64,000 bases of DNA, taken from NCBI GenBank assembly GCA_021788095.1, contig JAJYLB010000010.1:38348-102347 (forward strand). The letters are read 5' to 3'. The notes beneath the pieces are model-generated. The model saw nothing but the letters and a program-made list of their open reading frames with translations. It was not told the DNA's origin and ran no database searches. A program made the position numbers and the translations under genes. Source of the stretch: Acidobacteriota bacterium (GTDB taxonomy: Bacteria > Acidobacteriota > Terriglobia > Acidiferrales > UBA7541). Below are positions 29,861-39,703 of the stretch, piece by piece (positions within the stretch are counted from its first letter, which is position 1; every line of letters starts with the position of its first letter).

Positions 29861-30457
29861 ATGTACTGCACGCGATGTGGGGCCTGGATGGAGGAAAGCG
29901 CCGCGTTCTGTTCGGCGTGCGGGCAGCGGGCGGGTTCGGCCGTCCAGGGACGCGCGGCGGAAACAGCCGCGCCGCAAGGCGGGTACGCCGGTTTCTGGCT
30001 GCGGTTCGCGGCGTGGTTCATCGACACGCTGATTCTGAGCGCGACGTTCCTGATCGTCCTCGTGCCCTTGGTGCCGGCCTTTCTCCGCCATCGGCCCTTT
30101 GAACCGCCGATAGTGGGGCCGTTCGAGCAGCCGATACCGGGGGGATCCGATGCCATACTACTTTTTGCCTCCTGGGTGCTGGCGGTGTGGCTGCTGGCGC
30201 TGGCCGCGATCTGGCTCTACTTCGCGCTCTTCGAAAGCTCTTCGTGGCAGGCGACGCCGGGCAAGCGGGCGCTGGGCCTTTACGTCACCGATATGCAGTA
30301 CCGGCCGATTTCCTTTGCGCGAGCCACCGGCCGCAATCTCGGAAAAATCGTTTCGGGAATGATCTTGTACATCGGCTTCCTCATGGCGGGCTTCACCGAG
30401 AAAAAGCAGGCGCTGCACGACATGCTCGCCGATTGCCTGGTATTGCGCCGGCCGTAA
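29861..30457 (+). CDS. RDD-family membrane protein with N-terminal zinc ribbon
   Basis: MYCTRCGAWMEESAAFCSACGQR zinc ribbon; GFWLRFAAWFIDTLILSATFL ... WQATPGKRALGLYVTD RDD motif. Confidence 0.88.
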   Translation: MYCTRCGAWMEESAAFCSACGQRAGSAVQGRAAETAAPQGGYAGFWLRFAAWFIDTLILSATFLIVLVPLVPAFLRHRPFEPPIVGPFEQPIPGGSDAILLFASWVLAVWLLALAAIWLYFALFESSSWQATPGKRALGLYVTDMQYRPISFARATGRNLGKIVSGMILYIGFLMAGFTEKKQALHDMLADCLVLRRP

Positions 30458-30481
30458 GGGTGCCCTGCCTCCGGCGGAAGA

Positions 30482-31603
30482 TCAGCGGCGGGCAAACTCC
30501 TCCGCAGCCGCAGCCAGCCGGCTGAGTCCCTCGCGCAACTCGGCGGTTTCACCGCCGATTCCCAAACGGAAACATTCGGGCATCTCGAAGAACCGGCCGG
30601 GGACGACGGCAGTCTCGTACCGCTCCCGGAGAAAATCGCAGAAGTCGTCGGCCTCGCCCACGGGCGCGTCCGTCCCGGAATTACGGGAGGGCGCGCGGAG
30701 CGCGATCACGTTGCCAAATTCAGGCCGCAGGAGCGGCAGGTGGGGATGGGCGTCGAGGAAACGGCTGGCCAGCGGCCGATTCACCGCCAGCAGTCCTTCC
30801 GCGCGGGCGGCCAAGCGGTCGATATGGTCGAGCGCGACGACGGCCAGGCGTTCGGCCGCATGCGCGGAATTGACGTCGTGCAGATCGCGCACGCGCCAGA
30901 TCCGCCGCGCCAGCGAGGGTTCGGCGAGCACCCAGCCGCAGCGGAGATCGGCGAGGCCGAAGGCCTTGGTCAGGCTGCTGGTCACGAGGAACTGCGAGCC
31001 CAAGTGGAAAGCGGTGCGCGGGCGGCGGGCGTAAAGGCCTTCGAGATAAACCTCGTCGACGAGGACCCGCGCGCCGGCCCTGGCGGCGATCGCGCCAAGG
31101 GCGCGGAGATCGTCCTCCCGCGCCAGCGCGCTGGTGGGATTGTGCAGGTTGGCAAGAACGATCAGGCGCGTGCGCGGAGTGATGGCGTGCTCGATCTCTT
31201 CGGGATCCGCCCGAAAACCGTTCTGGCGCCGCCGCTCGAACCGGCGGACCTCAGCGCCGAGGAAACGCGCGGCGGCCAGTATCGGCTCGTAGGCCGGGCG
31301 TTCCAAAAGGACTTCGTCGCCCGGCTCGAGCACGGCGGCCATCGCCAGGTAATTGGCCATCGAGGCCCCGGGCGCCGCGACAACGCATTCCGCGTCGACG
31401 CCCGCATACCGCGCTAGGCGCTCCTGGAGAGGGGGATAGCCATAGGCGCCGGGATCATGAGCGACGACGTCTTCGATTCGCAGCGGAAGTTCGGCGAGCG
31501 GGAAGGGCGCTACGGCGCTGGTGGCGAGATTGACTGGAGCCGCCGAACGGAGCTTGGCCCAATGCAGGTACACCGACTCGATTTGACCGCGAGGAACGCT
31601 CAT
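30482..31603 (-). CDS. PLP-dependent aminotransferase class I/II
   Basis: LANLHNPTSALAREDDLRAL, RVLVDEVYLEGLYARRP, TSSLTKAFGLADLRCGWVLAEP; start ATG at 31603. Confidence 0.88.
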   Translation of the reverse strand: MSVPRGQIESVYLHWAKLRSAAPVNLATSAVAPFPLAELPLRIEDVVAHDPGAYGYPPLQERLARYAGVDAECVVAAPGASMANYLAMAAVLEPGDEVLLERPAYEPILAAARFLGAEVRRFERRRQNGFRADPEEIEHAITPRTRLIVLANLHNPTSALAREDDLRALGAIAARAGARVLVDEVYLEGLYARRPRTAFHLGSQFLVTSSLTKAFGLADLRCGWVLAEPSLARRIWRVRDLHDVNSAHAAERLAVVALDHIDRLAARAEGLLAVNRPLASRFLDAHPHLPLLRPEFGNVIALRAPSRNSGTDAPVGEADDFCDFLRERYETAVVPGRFFEMPECFRLGIGGETAELREGLSRLAAAAEEFARR

Positions 31604-32985
31604 CCTCCCTCCCTGGGAATCCGGCGGCGCCGCCATAGCCAGTAGACGGGCGCGCCCGCGCCGAGAATAGCAAAACCGATACCCGCGTGGAATGGATCGT
31701 GAACGACCGTGCCGAGGACGACGAGCCAGGAAGCGAGGATGTAGCCCAGCGTGGTCCACGGATGGCCGGGCACGCGGAAGCGCGCCGACTCGCGGCCCGC
31801 GCGGAACCGCGCGCGAAACAGGCACGTGGCCGTCAGGCCCATGAACAGCAGATCGACAGAGATCATGTAGTTCAGGATCTGCTCGTAGCGGCCGGAAACG
31901 GCGATCACCGCTGCCCAGAAGCCTTGCAGAATGATGGCGACGGTGGGAACCCGCGATCGCGGATCCAGCCAGCCGACTCCGCGAAAAAAAACGCCGTCGC
32001 GAGCCATGGCGTAGTAGACGCGCGGCGCGGTGAGCATCGACTGGCTGAGGAAGCCCAGCGCGGAAATGGCGATCCCCGCGGCGATGATTTCTCCGCCGCG
32101 GCTGCCCAGCGCCAGGCGCATCACCGCCGAAGCCGGCGCGGTCGCCCGGGAAAGTCCCGCGGCGCCGAGCGCGCGCAAAGCCACGGCATTGACCGCCAGG
32201 TAGAGCGCGCCGACGCCCGCGACGCCCAAAACCAAACCCCGCGGCAAGGTCACCTCCGGACGCTTCACTTCGCCCGCAACGAAATTCGCGGTTTGATAGC
32301 CGCCGTAGGAAAAGAGCACCGGGGCCATCGCCGCGGCGAAAGCCGCTAGCGCTCCTGCCGCGGGAACCGGCGGTGGGAGCGCGGCGGGGGGCGCAGGGCG
32401 AATCAGGAGCCAGCCGCACACTACCAGGAACGCGATCGCGAGAATCTTGAGCACCATCAAACTGCTCTGCACCGTGCCGCCCGCGCGCACACCCACGCAG
32501 TTGATGAGCGTCAGCACGCCCAGCGCGAGGGCGGCCAGAGCGGCGTCGGAAAGCCCCAAAGGCGCGAGTTCGCGCGCGTAACGCGCAAAGGTCACGGCGA
32601 CGGCGGCCATGCCGCCCGTCTCCACGACGAGCAGGAGCGCCCAGCCGTAAAGGAACGCCACGGCAGGTTGGTACGCTTCCCGAAGATAGGCGTACTGGCC
32701 GCCAACTTCCGGCATTCGCGCGGCCAATTCGGCGTAGACAAAGGCGCCGGCCATCGCCACGAGCCCGCCGAGCGCCCACGCGGACAGGATTTCAGCCGGG
32801 GAATGGATTTCCCGGGCGACAACGTAAGGATTGATGAAGATGCCCGCGCCGACGATACCGCCCATCACCAACATCGTGGTATGGAACAGGCCGAGGTCTC
32901 GCGAGAGGCTGCTCTCCGGCGGCGCGGCTTCCCCGCCAGGGGCGACCGGGGGCGGCGGGTTTCGCGTTGGGGCGTTTTCAGGCAC
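31600..32985 (-). CDS. APC-family amino acid permease
   Basis: 461 aa, about 12 hydrophobic segments; LFHTTMLVMGGIVGAGIFINPYVVAREIHSP; overlaps downstream gene start. Confidence 0.88.
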   Translation of the reverse strand: MPENAPTRNPPPPVAPGGEAAPPESSLSRDLGLFHTTMLVMGGIVGAGIFINPYVVAREIHSPAEILSAWALGGLVAMAGAFVYAELAARMPEVGGQYAYLREAYQPAVAFLYGWALLLVVETGGMAAVAVTFARYARELAPLGLSDAALAALALGVLTLINCVGVRAGGTVQSSLMVLKILAIAFLVVCGWLLIRPAPPAALPPPVPAAGALAAFAAAMAPVLFSYGGYQTANFVAGEVKRPEVTLPRGLVLGVAGVGALYLAVNAVALRALGAAGLSRATAPASAVMRLALGSRGGEIIAAGIAISALGFLSQSMLTAPRVYYAMARDGVFFRGVGWLDPRSRVPTVAIILQGFWAAVIAVSGRYEQILNYMISVDLLFMGLTATCLFRARFRAGRESARFRVPGHPWTTLGYILASWLVVLGTVVHDPFHAGIGFAILGAGAPVYWLWRRRRIPREGG

Positions 32986-33228
32986 GATCCGCGAGACACT
33001 CTATCATTCCCGGCCGCCACTGTGCTGTAACAACGTTCCGTCGCACCGGTTTCGCGGCATCGGAGGCAAGGGAAGCAGAGGAGGCAGAGGAACTGCCCGC
33101 ATGTTCGCGAACCTCACTAACGGCGAGACTGCGTGGCCGATCAAACTGGCCCGCTACCCGGCCTTCCGGCCCGTGAGCCTCCTGCTACCAGCGGCGATAT
33201 GATGGGTATCAAAAGTGGAGGTGGCGTC

Positions 33229-34698
33229 ATGGCACAAGCGGCGAAGCGCGATGAACGAGATCAAGCAAAAACGGGGCCGAAAGCCCATGGATTCCTACTC
33301 GACGGCCGATGGGCAACGGAAGGCGAGCGCGTGGAAGTGCGTTCCCCGGCCGATGGCAGCGTCGTCGGCGTCACCTTCCGCGCGAGGCCCGAGCACGTCG
33401 AGGCGGCGATCCGTGCGGCGGTTCGGGCGTTCCCCGCGACCCGGAGCATGCCCACCTTCGAACGCGAGCGCATCCTGCATCACGTGGCGGCGAGGCTGGA
33501 AGCGCAACGCGAAGATTTCGCCCGGCTCATGGCTCTCGAAGCGGGCAAGCCGATTCGAACGGCGCGGGCAGAGGTGGATCGGGCGATCTTCACCTGGCTC
33601 GTGGCCGCGGAGGAGGCCGCGCGCATCCCCGGCGAGTGGCTGGCGCTCGATCGCCAGCCGGGAGCGGCCGGGCGGTGGGGACTGGTGCGGCGCTTCCCAC
33701 TCGGACCGATCGCGGCCATCACTCCCTTCAATTTCCCGCTGAATCTCGTCTCGCACAAGCTGGCGCCGGCGATCGCGGCGGGCTGCACGGTGATTCACAA
33801 ACCCGCGCCGCAGACGCCGCTTTCGGCGTTGCGCCTGGCGGCCCTGGTGGCGGAAACCGAATGGCCGGCCGGCGCGCTGAACGTCATGGCGCTCTCGAAC
33901 GCCGACGCCGAGCCGCTGGTCACCGACGAGCGGCTGCGCCTGTTCACCTTCACCGGCTCGAGCGCGGCAGGCTGGGAGCTGAAACGGAAAGCGGGTAAGA
34001 AGCGCGTGGCGCTCGAACTTGGGGGTAACGCGGCGGTCATCATTCATAGCGACGCCGCCCTCGCCTACGCCGCCGAGCGATGCGTGCTGGGCGGCTTCTC
34101 GTATGCGGGCCAGAGCTGCATTTCGGTCCAGCGCATCTACGTTCACCGTCCCGCCGAGGAGAAATTCCTGGCCGAACTGCTGCCCCGCGTTCGCGCGCTC
34201 AAAATGGGCGATCCGCTGGAGGAAGCGACCGACGTCGGCCCGATGATCGGCGAAGAAGCGGCACGCCGCGCCGAGGAATGGATTGGCGAAGCGGTAGCCG
34301 CCGGCGCCGCGTTGCTGGCCGGAGGAACGCGCCGCCGCGCATTCCTTGCGCCGACGGTGCTCTCGGGGGTGCGTCGGGAGATGCGGGTGAGCGCGGAGGA
34401 GGTTTTCGCGCCGGTGGTCGTTGTCGAGCCTTACGACGATTTCGGCGACGCGATCGCCCGCGTCAACGATTCCCGCTACGGCCTCCAAGCCGGCGTTTTT
34501 ACCCGCGACGTCGCTCGGCTGTTTGCCGCCCACGACCGGCTGGAAGTCGGCGGGGTCATCGCCGGTGATATCCCTTCATGGCGGATCGACCACATGCCCT
34601 ACGGCGGCACGAAAGATTCCGGGGTCGGGCGCGAAGGGTTGCGGGCGGCTATCGAGGAGATGACCGAGCCGAAATTGCTGGTGATGAACCTGGGGTGA
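33229..34698 (+). CDS. aldehyde dehydrogenase family protein
   Basis: ITPFNFPLNLVSHKLAPAIAAGCTVIHKPAPQTPLSAL, FTGSSAAGWELKRKAGKKRVALELGGNAAVIIH, GFSYAGQSCISVQRIYVH. Confidence 0.93.
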   Translation: MAQAAKRDERDQAKTGPKAHGFLLDGRWATEGERVEVRSPADGSVVGVTFRARPEHVEAAIRAAVRAFPATRSMPTFERERILHHVAARLEAQREDFARLMALEAGKPIRTARAEVDRAIFTWLVAAEEAARIPGEWLALDRQPGAAGRWGLVRRFPLGPIAAITPFNFPLNLVSHKLAPAIAAGCTVIHKPAPQTPLSALRLAALVAETEWPAGALNVMALSNADAEPLVTDERLRLFTFTGSSAAGWELKRKAGKKRVALELGGNAAVIIHSDAALAYAAERCVLGGFSYAGQSCISVQRIYVHRPAEEKFLAELLPRVRALKMGDPLEEATDVGPMIGEEAARRAEEWIGEAVAAGAALLAGGTRRRAFLAPTVLSGVRREMRVSAEEVFAPVVVVEPYDDFGDAIARVNDSRYGLQAGVFTRDVARLFAAHDRLEVGGVIAGDIPSWRIDHMPYGGTKDSGVGREGLRAAIEEMTEPKLLVMNLG

Positions 34699-34770
34699 GC
34701 GGTCGTGCCCGCGCAAGGATTCCCACCCGCAACACTGGCGGGTGGGGCACCCGCCTCTTGAGCCAGGGGA

Positions 34771-34923
34771 CACAGGCTGAAGAATCTGTGTGGCAACGCG
34801 AAAAGGTGCGAATTCCACAGCCCTGGCGCAAATTTCGTGCGTTGTCCGCAAACGACTTGCGCGAATCTATGAAAAATACAAACTGTGGAAATGCCAGTTG
34901 CCACACAGACTCTGAAGCCTGTG
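34771..34923. repeat. 153-bp intergenic inverted-repeat element (REP/MITE-like)
   Basis: CACAGGCTGAAGAATCTGTGTGGCAAC (34771-34797) is inverted at 34897-34923 (24/27 match); inner TTCCACAG / CTGTGGAA pair. Confidence 0.65.
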
Positions 34924-34955
34924 CTACTTGGTTGCGGCCCGGAGGCCGCTCTGCG

Positions 34956-35810
34956 CTACTGGTCGCGCTCGCGCAGGTAGGCGGCGAGGGCGTGTTCCCA
35001 AGGAGGCAGGTCGGTCAAGCCGGCTTGGCGCAGCGCGTAGTTATCGAGCACGGAGTAAGGGGGGCGGTGGGCCTTGGCGCGGAACTCGGCGCTCGAGACG
35101 GGCCGCACGTCGGCGGGGACGCGAGCGAGGCGGAAGATTTCCTTGGCGAACTCGTACCAGGAGCACGAGCCGGTATTGGTCATGTGGTAAAGGCCGAAGC
35201 GGCCGCTGCGGAGCAGCGGAACCAGGTCCTGGACCAAATCGCTCGCGCTGGTCGGCGTGGCCACCTGGTCGTTCACGACGCGGATGGGTCTGCCGTCGCG
35301 CGCCAGACGCAGCATCGTCTCGACGAAATTCCCTCCCTTGCTCCGGGAACCCGCCGGGGCGTATAGGCCGCCGGTGCGAATCAGGAAGTAGCGTTGCGCG
35401 TAGCGGCGCACGATCTGCTCGCCGGCGAACTTCGACATGCCGTAGATGGAAAGCGGATTCGGGGGATCGGTTTCGCGGTAAGGGCGGCGGAGCGCGCCGT
35501 CGAAGACGTAATCGGTGCTGAAGTGGACCAGAACGGCGCCGAGCCCGTTCGCCGTCCGCACCAAGTTCCGCACCGCCACGGCGTTCACGCCGAAACTGCG
35601 GCCGACTTCATCTTCGCACTCATCCACGCGGTGGTAGGCGGCGCAATTGACGACGAGTTCGGGCCGGAACATCCGCGCGTGCCGCTCGACCGCGTCGGCA
35701 TCCGCAATGTCGGCCTGGGCGTGGGCGAGCGCCAGCACTTGGTCGCCTTCGAGCGACCGCGCGAGTTCGGTGGCAATCTGGCCTCCCGCGCCGAAGATCA
35801 GTACCCGCAC
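34956..35810 (-). CDS. rfbD: dTDP-4-dehydrorhamnose reductase
   Basis: VRVLIFGAGGQIATELARSLEGDQ, LVHFSTDYVFDGALRRPYRETDPPNPLSIYGMSKFAGEQ; rml operon context; GTG start. Confidence 0.88.
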   Translation of the reverse strand: MRVLIFGAGGQIATELARSLEGDQVLALAHAQADIADADAVERHARMFRPELVVNCAAYHRVDECEDEVGRSFGVNAVAVRNLVRTANGLGAVLVHFSTDYVFDGALRRPYRETDPPNPLSIYGMSKFAGEQIVRRYAQRYFLIRTGGLYAPAGSRSKGGNFVETMLRLARDGRPIRVVNDQVATPTSASDLVQDLVPLLRSGRFGLYHMTNTGSCSWYEFAKEIFRLARVPADVRPVSSAEFRAKAHRPPYSVLDNYALRQAGLTDLPPWEHALAAYLRERDQ

Positions 35811-35907
35811 AACGGCCTCCTCGCCGCGGGCGAGCGCGGCACGCGGGCTTTCGCGTGGAAAACCTTCCGCCGGCCCGCAGGAGCGTCCGGGATGCCAAAG
35901 GCGCGCG

Positions 35908-36945
35908 TCACGATGCCCGCCAGCGCGCCAGGGTCTTTCGCCGGTCGGTGTAATGGCGCTTGTAATACGTTCGATAGGCGCCGCTGCGGCATCGCTCGAT
36001 CCAGTCCGCGTTCGCTCGATTCCACTGGGCGGTGGCCGCGAGGCCTTCCTCGAAGGTCCGGCGCGGCTCCCAACCCAACTCCTTGCGGAATTTTCGGCTA
36101 TCCAGGGCGTAGCGGCGGTCGTGTCCGGGCCGGTCCTCGACAAACGCGATGAGCGATTCGGGCTTCCCCAGCAGGGCCAGCAGCCCGCGAATCACTTCCA
36201 GATTCGTGCGCGGGCGCCCGGCCGAGACGTTGTAGACTTCGCCGGCGCGGCCGCGGCGGAGCGCCGCGAGAATCGCGCGGCAATAGTCTTCGACGTGGAT
36301 CCAATCCCGCGCCTGCAGCCCATCTCCGTAGACGGGCAAGGGGCGATCCTCGAGCGCGTTGGCGATCATGAGCGGAATCAGCTTTTCGGGGAACTGGTAG
36401 GGGCCGTAGTTATTGGTGCAACGGAGGATGATGGCGGGCGCGCCGAAACTGTGCACGTGGCTCATCACCAGCAGATCGGCCGCGGCTTTGCTGGCGGCGT
36501 AGGGGCTGGATGGGCGCAGCGGCGCGGCCTCGTCGAAGCTCGCATCCGGCGGTGCGCTCCCATAGACTTCGTCCGTGCTGATGTGCAGGAACCGGGCGGC
36601 GCCATGGCGCCGCGCCGCGTCGAGCAGGACTTCGGTGCCGAGGACGTTGGTGCGGAGGAATGGCGCGGCATCTTCGAGGCTGCGATCGACGTGGGTTTCC
36701 GCGGCGAGATGGATCACGGCGTCGAAACCGCGCGCGAACGCGCGGTCGACGGCGCGGGCGTCGGCGACGTCTCCGCGAAGGAACCGGTAGCGGCGCGAAC
36801 GGGGTAGATCGGCGAGATTCTCGAGATTCCCGGCGTAGGTCAGCTTGTCGAAATTCGTGATTTCCAGCTCGGGCGCCTCGGCCAGCAGGAGCCGAACGAG
36901 GTTCGACCCGATGAATCCCGCTCCGCCCGTGACCAGAACCTTCAT
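35908..36945 (-). CDS. rfbB: dTDP-glucose 4,6-dehydratase
   Basis: MKVLVTGGAGFIGSNLVRLLL, HLAAETHVDRSLEDAAPFLRTNVLGTEVLL, HISTDEVYGS, YAASKAAADLLV. Confidence 0.95.
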   Translation of the reverse strand: MKVLVTGGAGFIGSNLVRLLLAEAPELEITNFDKLTYAGNLENLADLPRSRRYRFLRGDVADARAVDRAFARGFDAVIHLAAETHVDRSLEDAAPFLRTNVLGTEVLLDAARRHGAARFLHISTDEVYGSAPPDASFDEAAPLRPSSPYAASKAAADLLVMSHVHSFGAPAIILRCTNNYGPYQFPEKLIPLMIANALEDRPLPVYGDGLQARDWIHVEDYCRAILAALRRGRAGEVYNVSAGRPRTNLEVIRGLLALLGKPESLIAFVEDRPGHDRRYALDSRKFRKELGWEPRRTFEEGLAATAQWNRANADWIERCRSGAYRTYYKRHYTDRRKTLARWRAS

Positions 36946-36955
36946 GCCACGCTCC

Positions 36956-37411
36956 CTACCTCATTTTCAGGGCCCAGTCGTAAGGGACTTCCTTGCTGAA
37001 GGGATCGACGCGAAATTCGTCCGGCTCCTTGTGGTTGTAGACCTCGGTCGGGCAGTTGATGACGATCGCCTCTTCCGTGCCCACGCCCTTGAAGCCGTGC
37101 AGAACGAGCGCGGGGATGCGAACCAGAAGCGGATTGTGAACGCCCAGGAAAAACTCGTTCACTTCGCCGTGGGTGGGCGAATCCTCCCGCCGGTCGTAAA
37201 GCACCAGCTTGATCGTGCCGCGCACCACCGCGAAGTTGTCGTTCTGCTTCTTGTGGTAGTGCCAGCCCTTCACCACGCCGGGATACGCCGTGGTCACGTA
37301 CACCTGGCCGAACCGCTCGAAGATTTCTTCATCGGAGCGGAGGATTTCCATCAGCCGGCCCCGTTCGTCGGGAATGGGGCGAAGGCATTTGGTGCGAACG
37401 CCGTGGATCAT
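36956..37411 (-). CDS. rfbC: dTDP-4-dehydrorhamnose 3,5-epimerase-like cupin protein
   Basis: GVVKGWHYHKKQNDNFAVVRGTIKLVLYDRREDSPTHG...VRIPALVLHGFKGVGTEEAIVINCPTEVYNHKEPDEFRVDP; located in rml operon. Confidence 0.8.
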   Translation of the reverse strand: MIHGVRTKCLRPIPDERGRLMEILRSDEEIFERFGQVYVTTAYPGVVKGWHYHKKQNDNFAVVRGTIKLVLYDRREDSPTHGEVNEFFLGVHNPLLVRIPALVLHGFKGVGTEEAIVINCPTEVYNHKEPDEFRVDPFSKEVPYDWALKMR

Positions 37412-38223
37412 CGGTTGGCCTTTCCCGGCTTGGCGGTGGAGGCGGGGGCCGCGGCAGTCCGGGGCTCGCTCTCCGGCTGGGCGCCGGCTTCCGAAGGCAG
37501 GCGGTTGGCTCCGGTTTCGGCGACGAGGTTGGTGGCGCGGCGCAGGGATTCGAACGTGCCGGCGTCGGTCCACCAGCCTTCGAGGAAGCTGAACGTCAAG
37601 CTGCCGTCTTCGAGGAACATGTTGTTGATATCGGTGATTTCCAGTTCGCCGCGCGCGCTCGGCTTGAGTTTGCGGATGCGGTCGAAGACGCTGGCATCGT
37701 AGAAGTAGATGCCCGTGACCGCGTAGGCGGATTTCGCCCGCTTCGGTTTCTCGACGATGCGGGCGATGCGCCCCTCGGCGATCTCCGCGCAGCCGAACCG
37801 CTCGGGATCGGGCACTTCCTTGAGCAAGATATGCGCGCCGCGCTCCTGCCGGTCGAACCGCCGCCTGGCTTCCAGGACGTTGCCCTGAATGATGTTGTCG
37901 CCGAGAATCACGCAGATCCGTTCCCGTCCCGCGAAATGCTCGGCCAGGCCGAGCGCCGCGGCGATTCCGCCTTCGCCCTCTTGATAAGCGTAGTGGATGT
38001 CGCGCAGACCGAAATCCTTGCCATTGGCGAGCAGGCGCAGGAAATCCCCGGCGTTCTGGCCTCCGGTGACGACGAGGATATCGCGAATCGCGGCGTTCAC
38101 CAGCGTGGCGATGGGGTAAAAAATCATCGGCCGGTCGTAAACCGGGAGCAAGTGCTTGTTGGTGACGCGGGTCAGCGGGCTCAGCCGCGTTCCCAATCCT
38201 CCCGCCAGAACGACGCCTTTCAT
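37408..38223 (-). CDS. rfbA: glucose-1-phosphate thymidylyltransferase (short RmlA type)
   Basis: MKGVVLAGGLGTRLSPLTRVTNKHLLPVYDRPMIFYPIATLVNAAI. Confidence 0.93.
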   Translation of the reverse strand: MKGVVLAGGLGTRLSPLTRVTNKHLLPVYDRPMIFYPIATLVNAAIRDILVVTGGQNAGDFLRLLANGKDFGLRDIHYAYQEGEGGIAAALGLAEHFAGRERICVILGDNIIQGNVLEARRRFDRQERGAHILLKEVPDPERFGCAEIAEGRIARIVEKPKRAKSAYAVTGIYFYDASVFDRIRKLKPSARGELEITDINNMFLEDGSLTFSFLEGWWTDAGTFESLRRATNLVAETGANRLPSEAGAQPESEPRTAAAPASTAKPGKANR

Positions 38224-38226
38224 GGT

Positions 38227-39102
38227 TTACTCCACCCTCCGGTATCGCGCGTGAAACGACTCGAACTGCTTCTGCTTCACGAGCCCGGAATGATGCGCGA
38301 CGTAGCGCGCCAGCAGCAGCAGAATGCTCAGCCCGTAGATCGTGCTCGCGAGGAAACTCGCAGAAGAGGCCTCGGGGAAATATTTCGTCGGCACGGGCAC
38401 TTCCTTCACCCGCATGCGCCGCTCCGCCGCCTGCACCAGAATCTCCTGATCGAAAACGAACTTATCGGAATTCAGCAGGAAAGGTAGCTCCTCGAGCGCG
38501 CGGCGGCTGTAGGCGCGATAGCCGGTGTGGTATTCGGAAAGACGCCAGCCCAGCACCAGGTTCTCGAGTTTCGTGAGGAAGCGATTGCTCACGAATTTCC
38601 ACCACGGCATGCCCTGGCCCATCACGTTGCCGCCGAGGAAGCGCGAGCCCAGCACGATGTCCGCCTCGCCCGCTTCGATGGGGGCGACGATCTGCGGCAG
38701 GAGCGTGGGATCGTATTGATAATCGGGATGCAGCATGACGACGATGTCCGCGCCTTCCTTGAGCGCTTCCGTATAGCACGTCTTTTGGTTGGCACCGTAA
38801 CCGAAATTCCGCGCGTGGACGAAGGCCGTCAGATTCAACTCGCGCGCGATCTGGAGCGTTTCGTCAGTGGACCCGTCGTCCACGAGGATGATGCCGTCGA
38901 TATGCTGATGGGGAATATCCTGGTAGGTAATCCGCAGCGTCTTCGCCGCGTTGTAGGCCGGCATCACGACCACGACCTTGTGCTTGCCGGTGGCGCGGGT
39001 CTGCGCGCTTTCGATCCCGGCGCCTTCGGTCGGAGCCGCGGCGGGAGTGCCCGCCACGGCGGGCGACTGCGCGCGCGTATCCGCTTTTTCCATCGGCGTC
39101 AC
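38227..39102 (-). CDS. glycosyltransferase family 2 (dolichol-P-mannose synthase-like)
   Basis: HKVVVVMPAYNAAKTLRITYQDIPHQHIDGIILVDDGSTDETLQIA..., VVMLHPDYQYDPTLLPQIV. Confidence 0.9.
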   Translation of the reverse strand: MTPMEKADTRAQSPAVAGTPAAAPTEGAGIESAQTRATGKHKVVVVMPAYNAAKTLRITYQDIPHQHIDGIILVDDGSTDETLQIARELNLTAFVHARNFGYGANQKTCYTEALKEGADIVVMLHPDYQYDPTLLPQIVAPIEAGEADIVLGSRFLGGNVMGQGMPWWKFVSNRFLTKLENLVLGWRLSEYHTGYRAYSRRALEELPFLLNSDKFVFDQEILVQAAERRMRVKEVPVPTKYFPEASSASFLASTIYGLSILLLLARYVAHHSGLVKQKQFESFHARYRRVE

Positions 39103-39703
39103 TGGCGATGCCTCGGAGACATGACTTCCATCGTGCTTTTCGGTGCCGGTAAGATGCCGGCGCTACAACATTTGACGGGGGGCCGGCACGGCAACAGCCG
39201 ACCTTGCCCCCCACCGTTTATAAGGCCCGCAGGCACATGCGTCAACGTCCTCTATGCGCCAGGTGCAACCCCGAACATGGTTGCGAGGAGGTAGGAGAGC
39301 AGGGAGGCAGTGAGGCAGTGGAGGCAGAGGAGGAAGCGAAGGAGCCGGCTGGAAGCTACAACAGGTGGCTCCGGTGCGACCCGAACGAAGTGTCACACGG
39401 CGTCGAGTTTCGATGGCCGTAACTCGCGTATTTTCAGCGAGCTAATTTTGAAACCCGTCGCAAATTCGAGGGCGAGTGACGGGCGTGCGGGATTGGGAAT
39501 CCGGAATCGGACGACCCGAAGGGCGAAGAGGAAAACACGCTTGCCGCGCTACATTTTAGCGATGCAGTGAAACTCCGGCAAGAGGAAGGTCTATGTGGAC
39601 TCGGTGCCAGGCCCGCGGGCGCCGGGCGGAGGTTGTCGTTTTCGCCCCGCTAGGTCAGAACGAGGTGGCGCACGGGGGTATGGGCGGCGAACATGGCTCC
39701 GCC

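Noticed and set aside
30482-32779. 765-aa ORF as one fusion protein
   Set aside because: N-terminal half is out-of-frame shadow of the APC permease; the aminotransferase has its own ATG at 31603.
34956-36143. 395-aa ORF as an extended reductase
   Set aside because: The first about 110 residues are shadow of rfbB; the SDR motif starts at the GTG at 35810.
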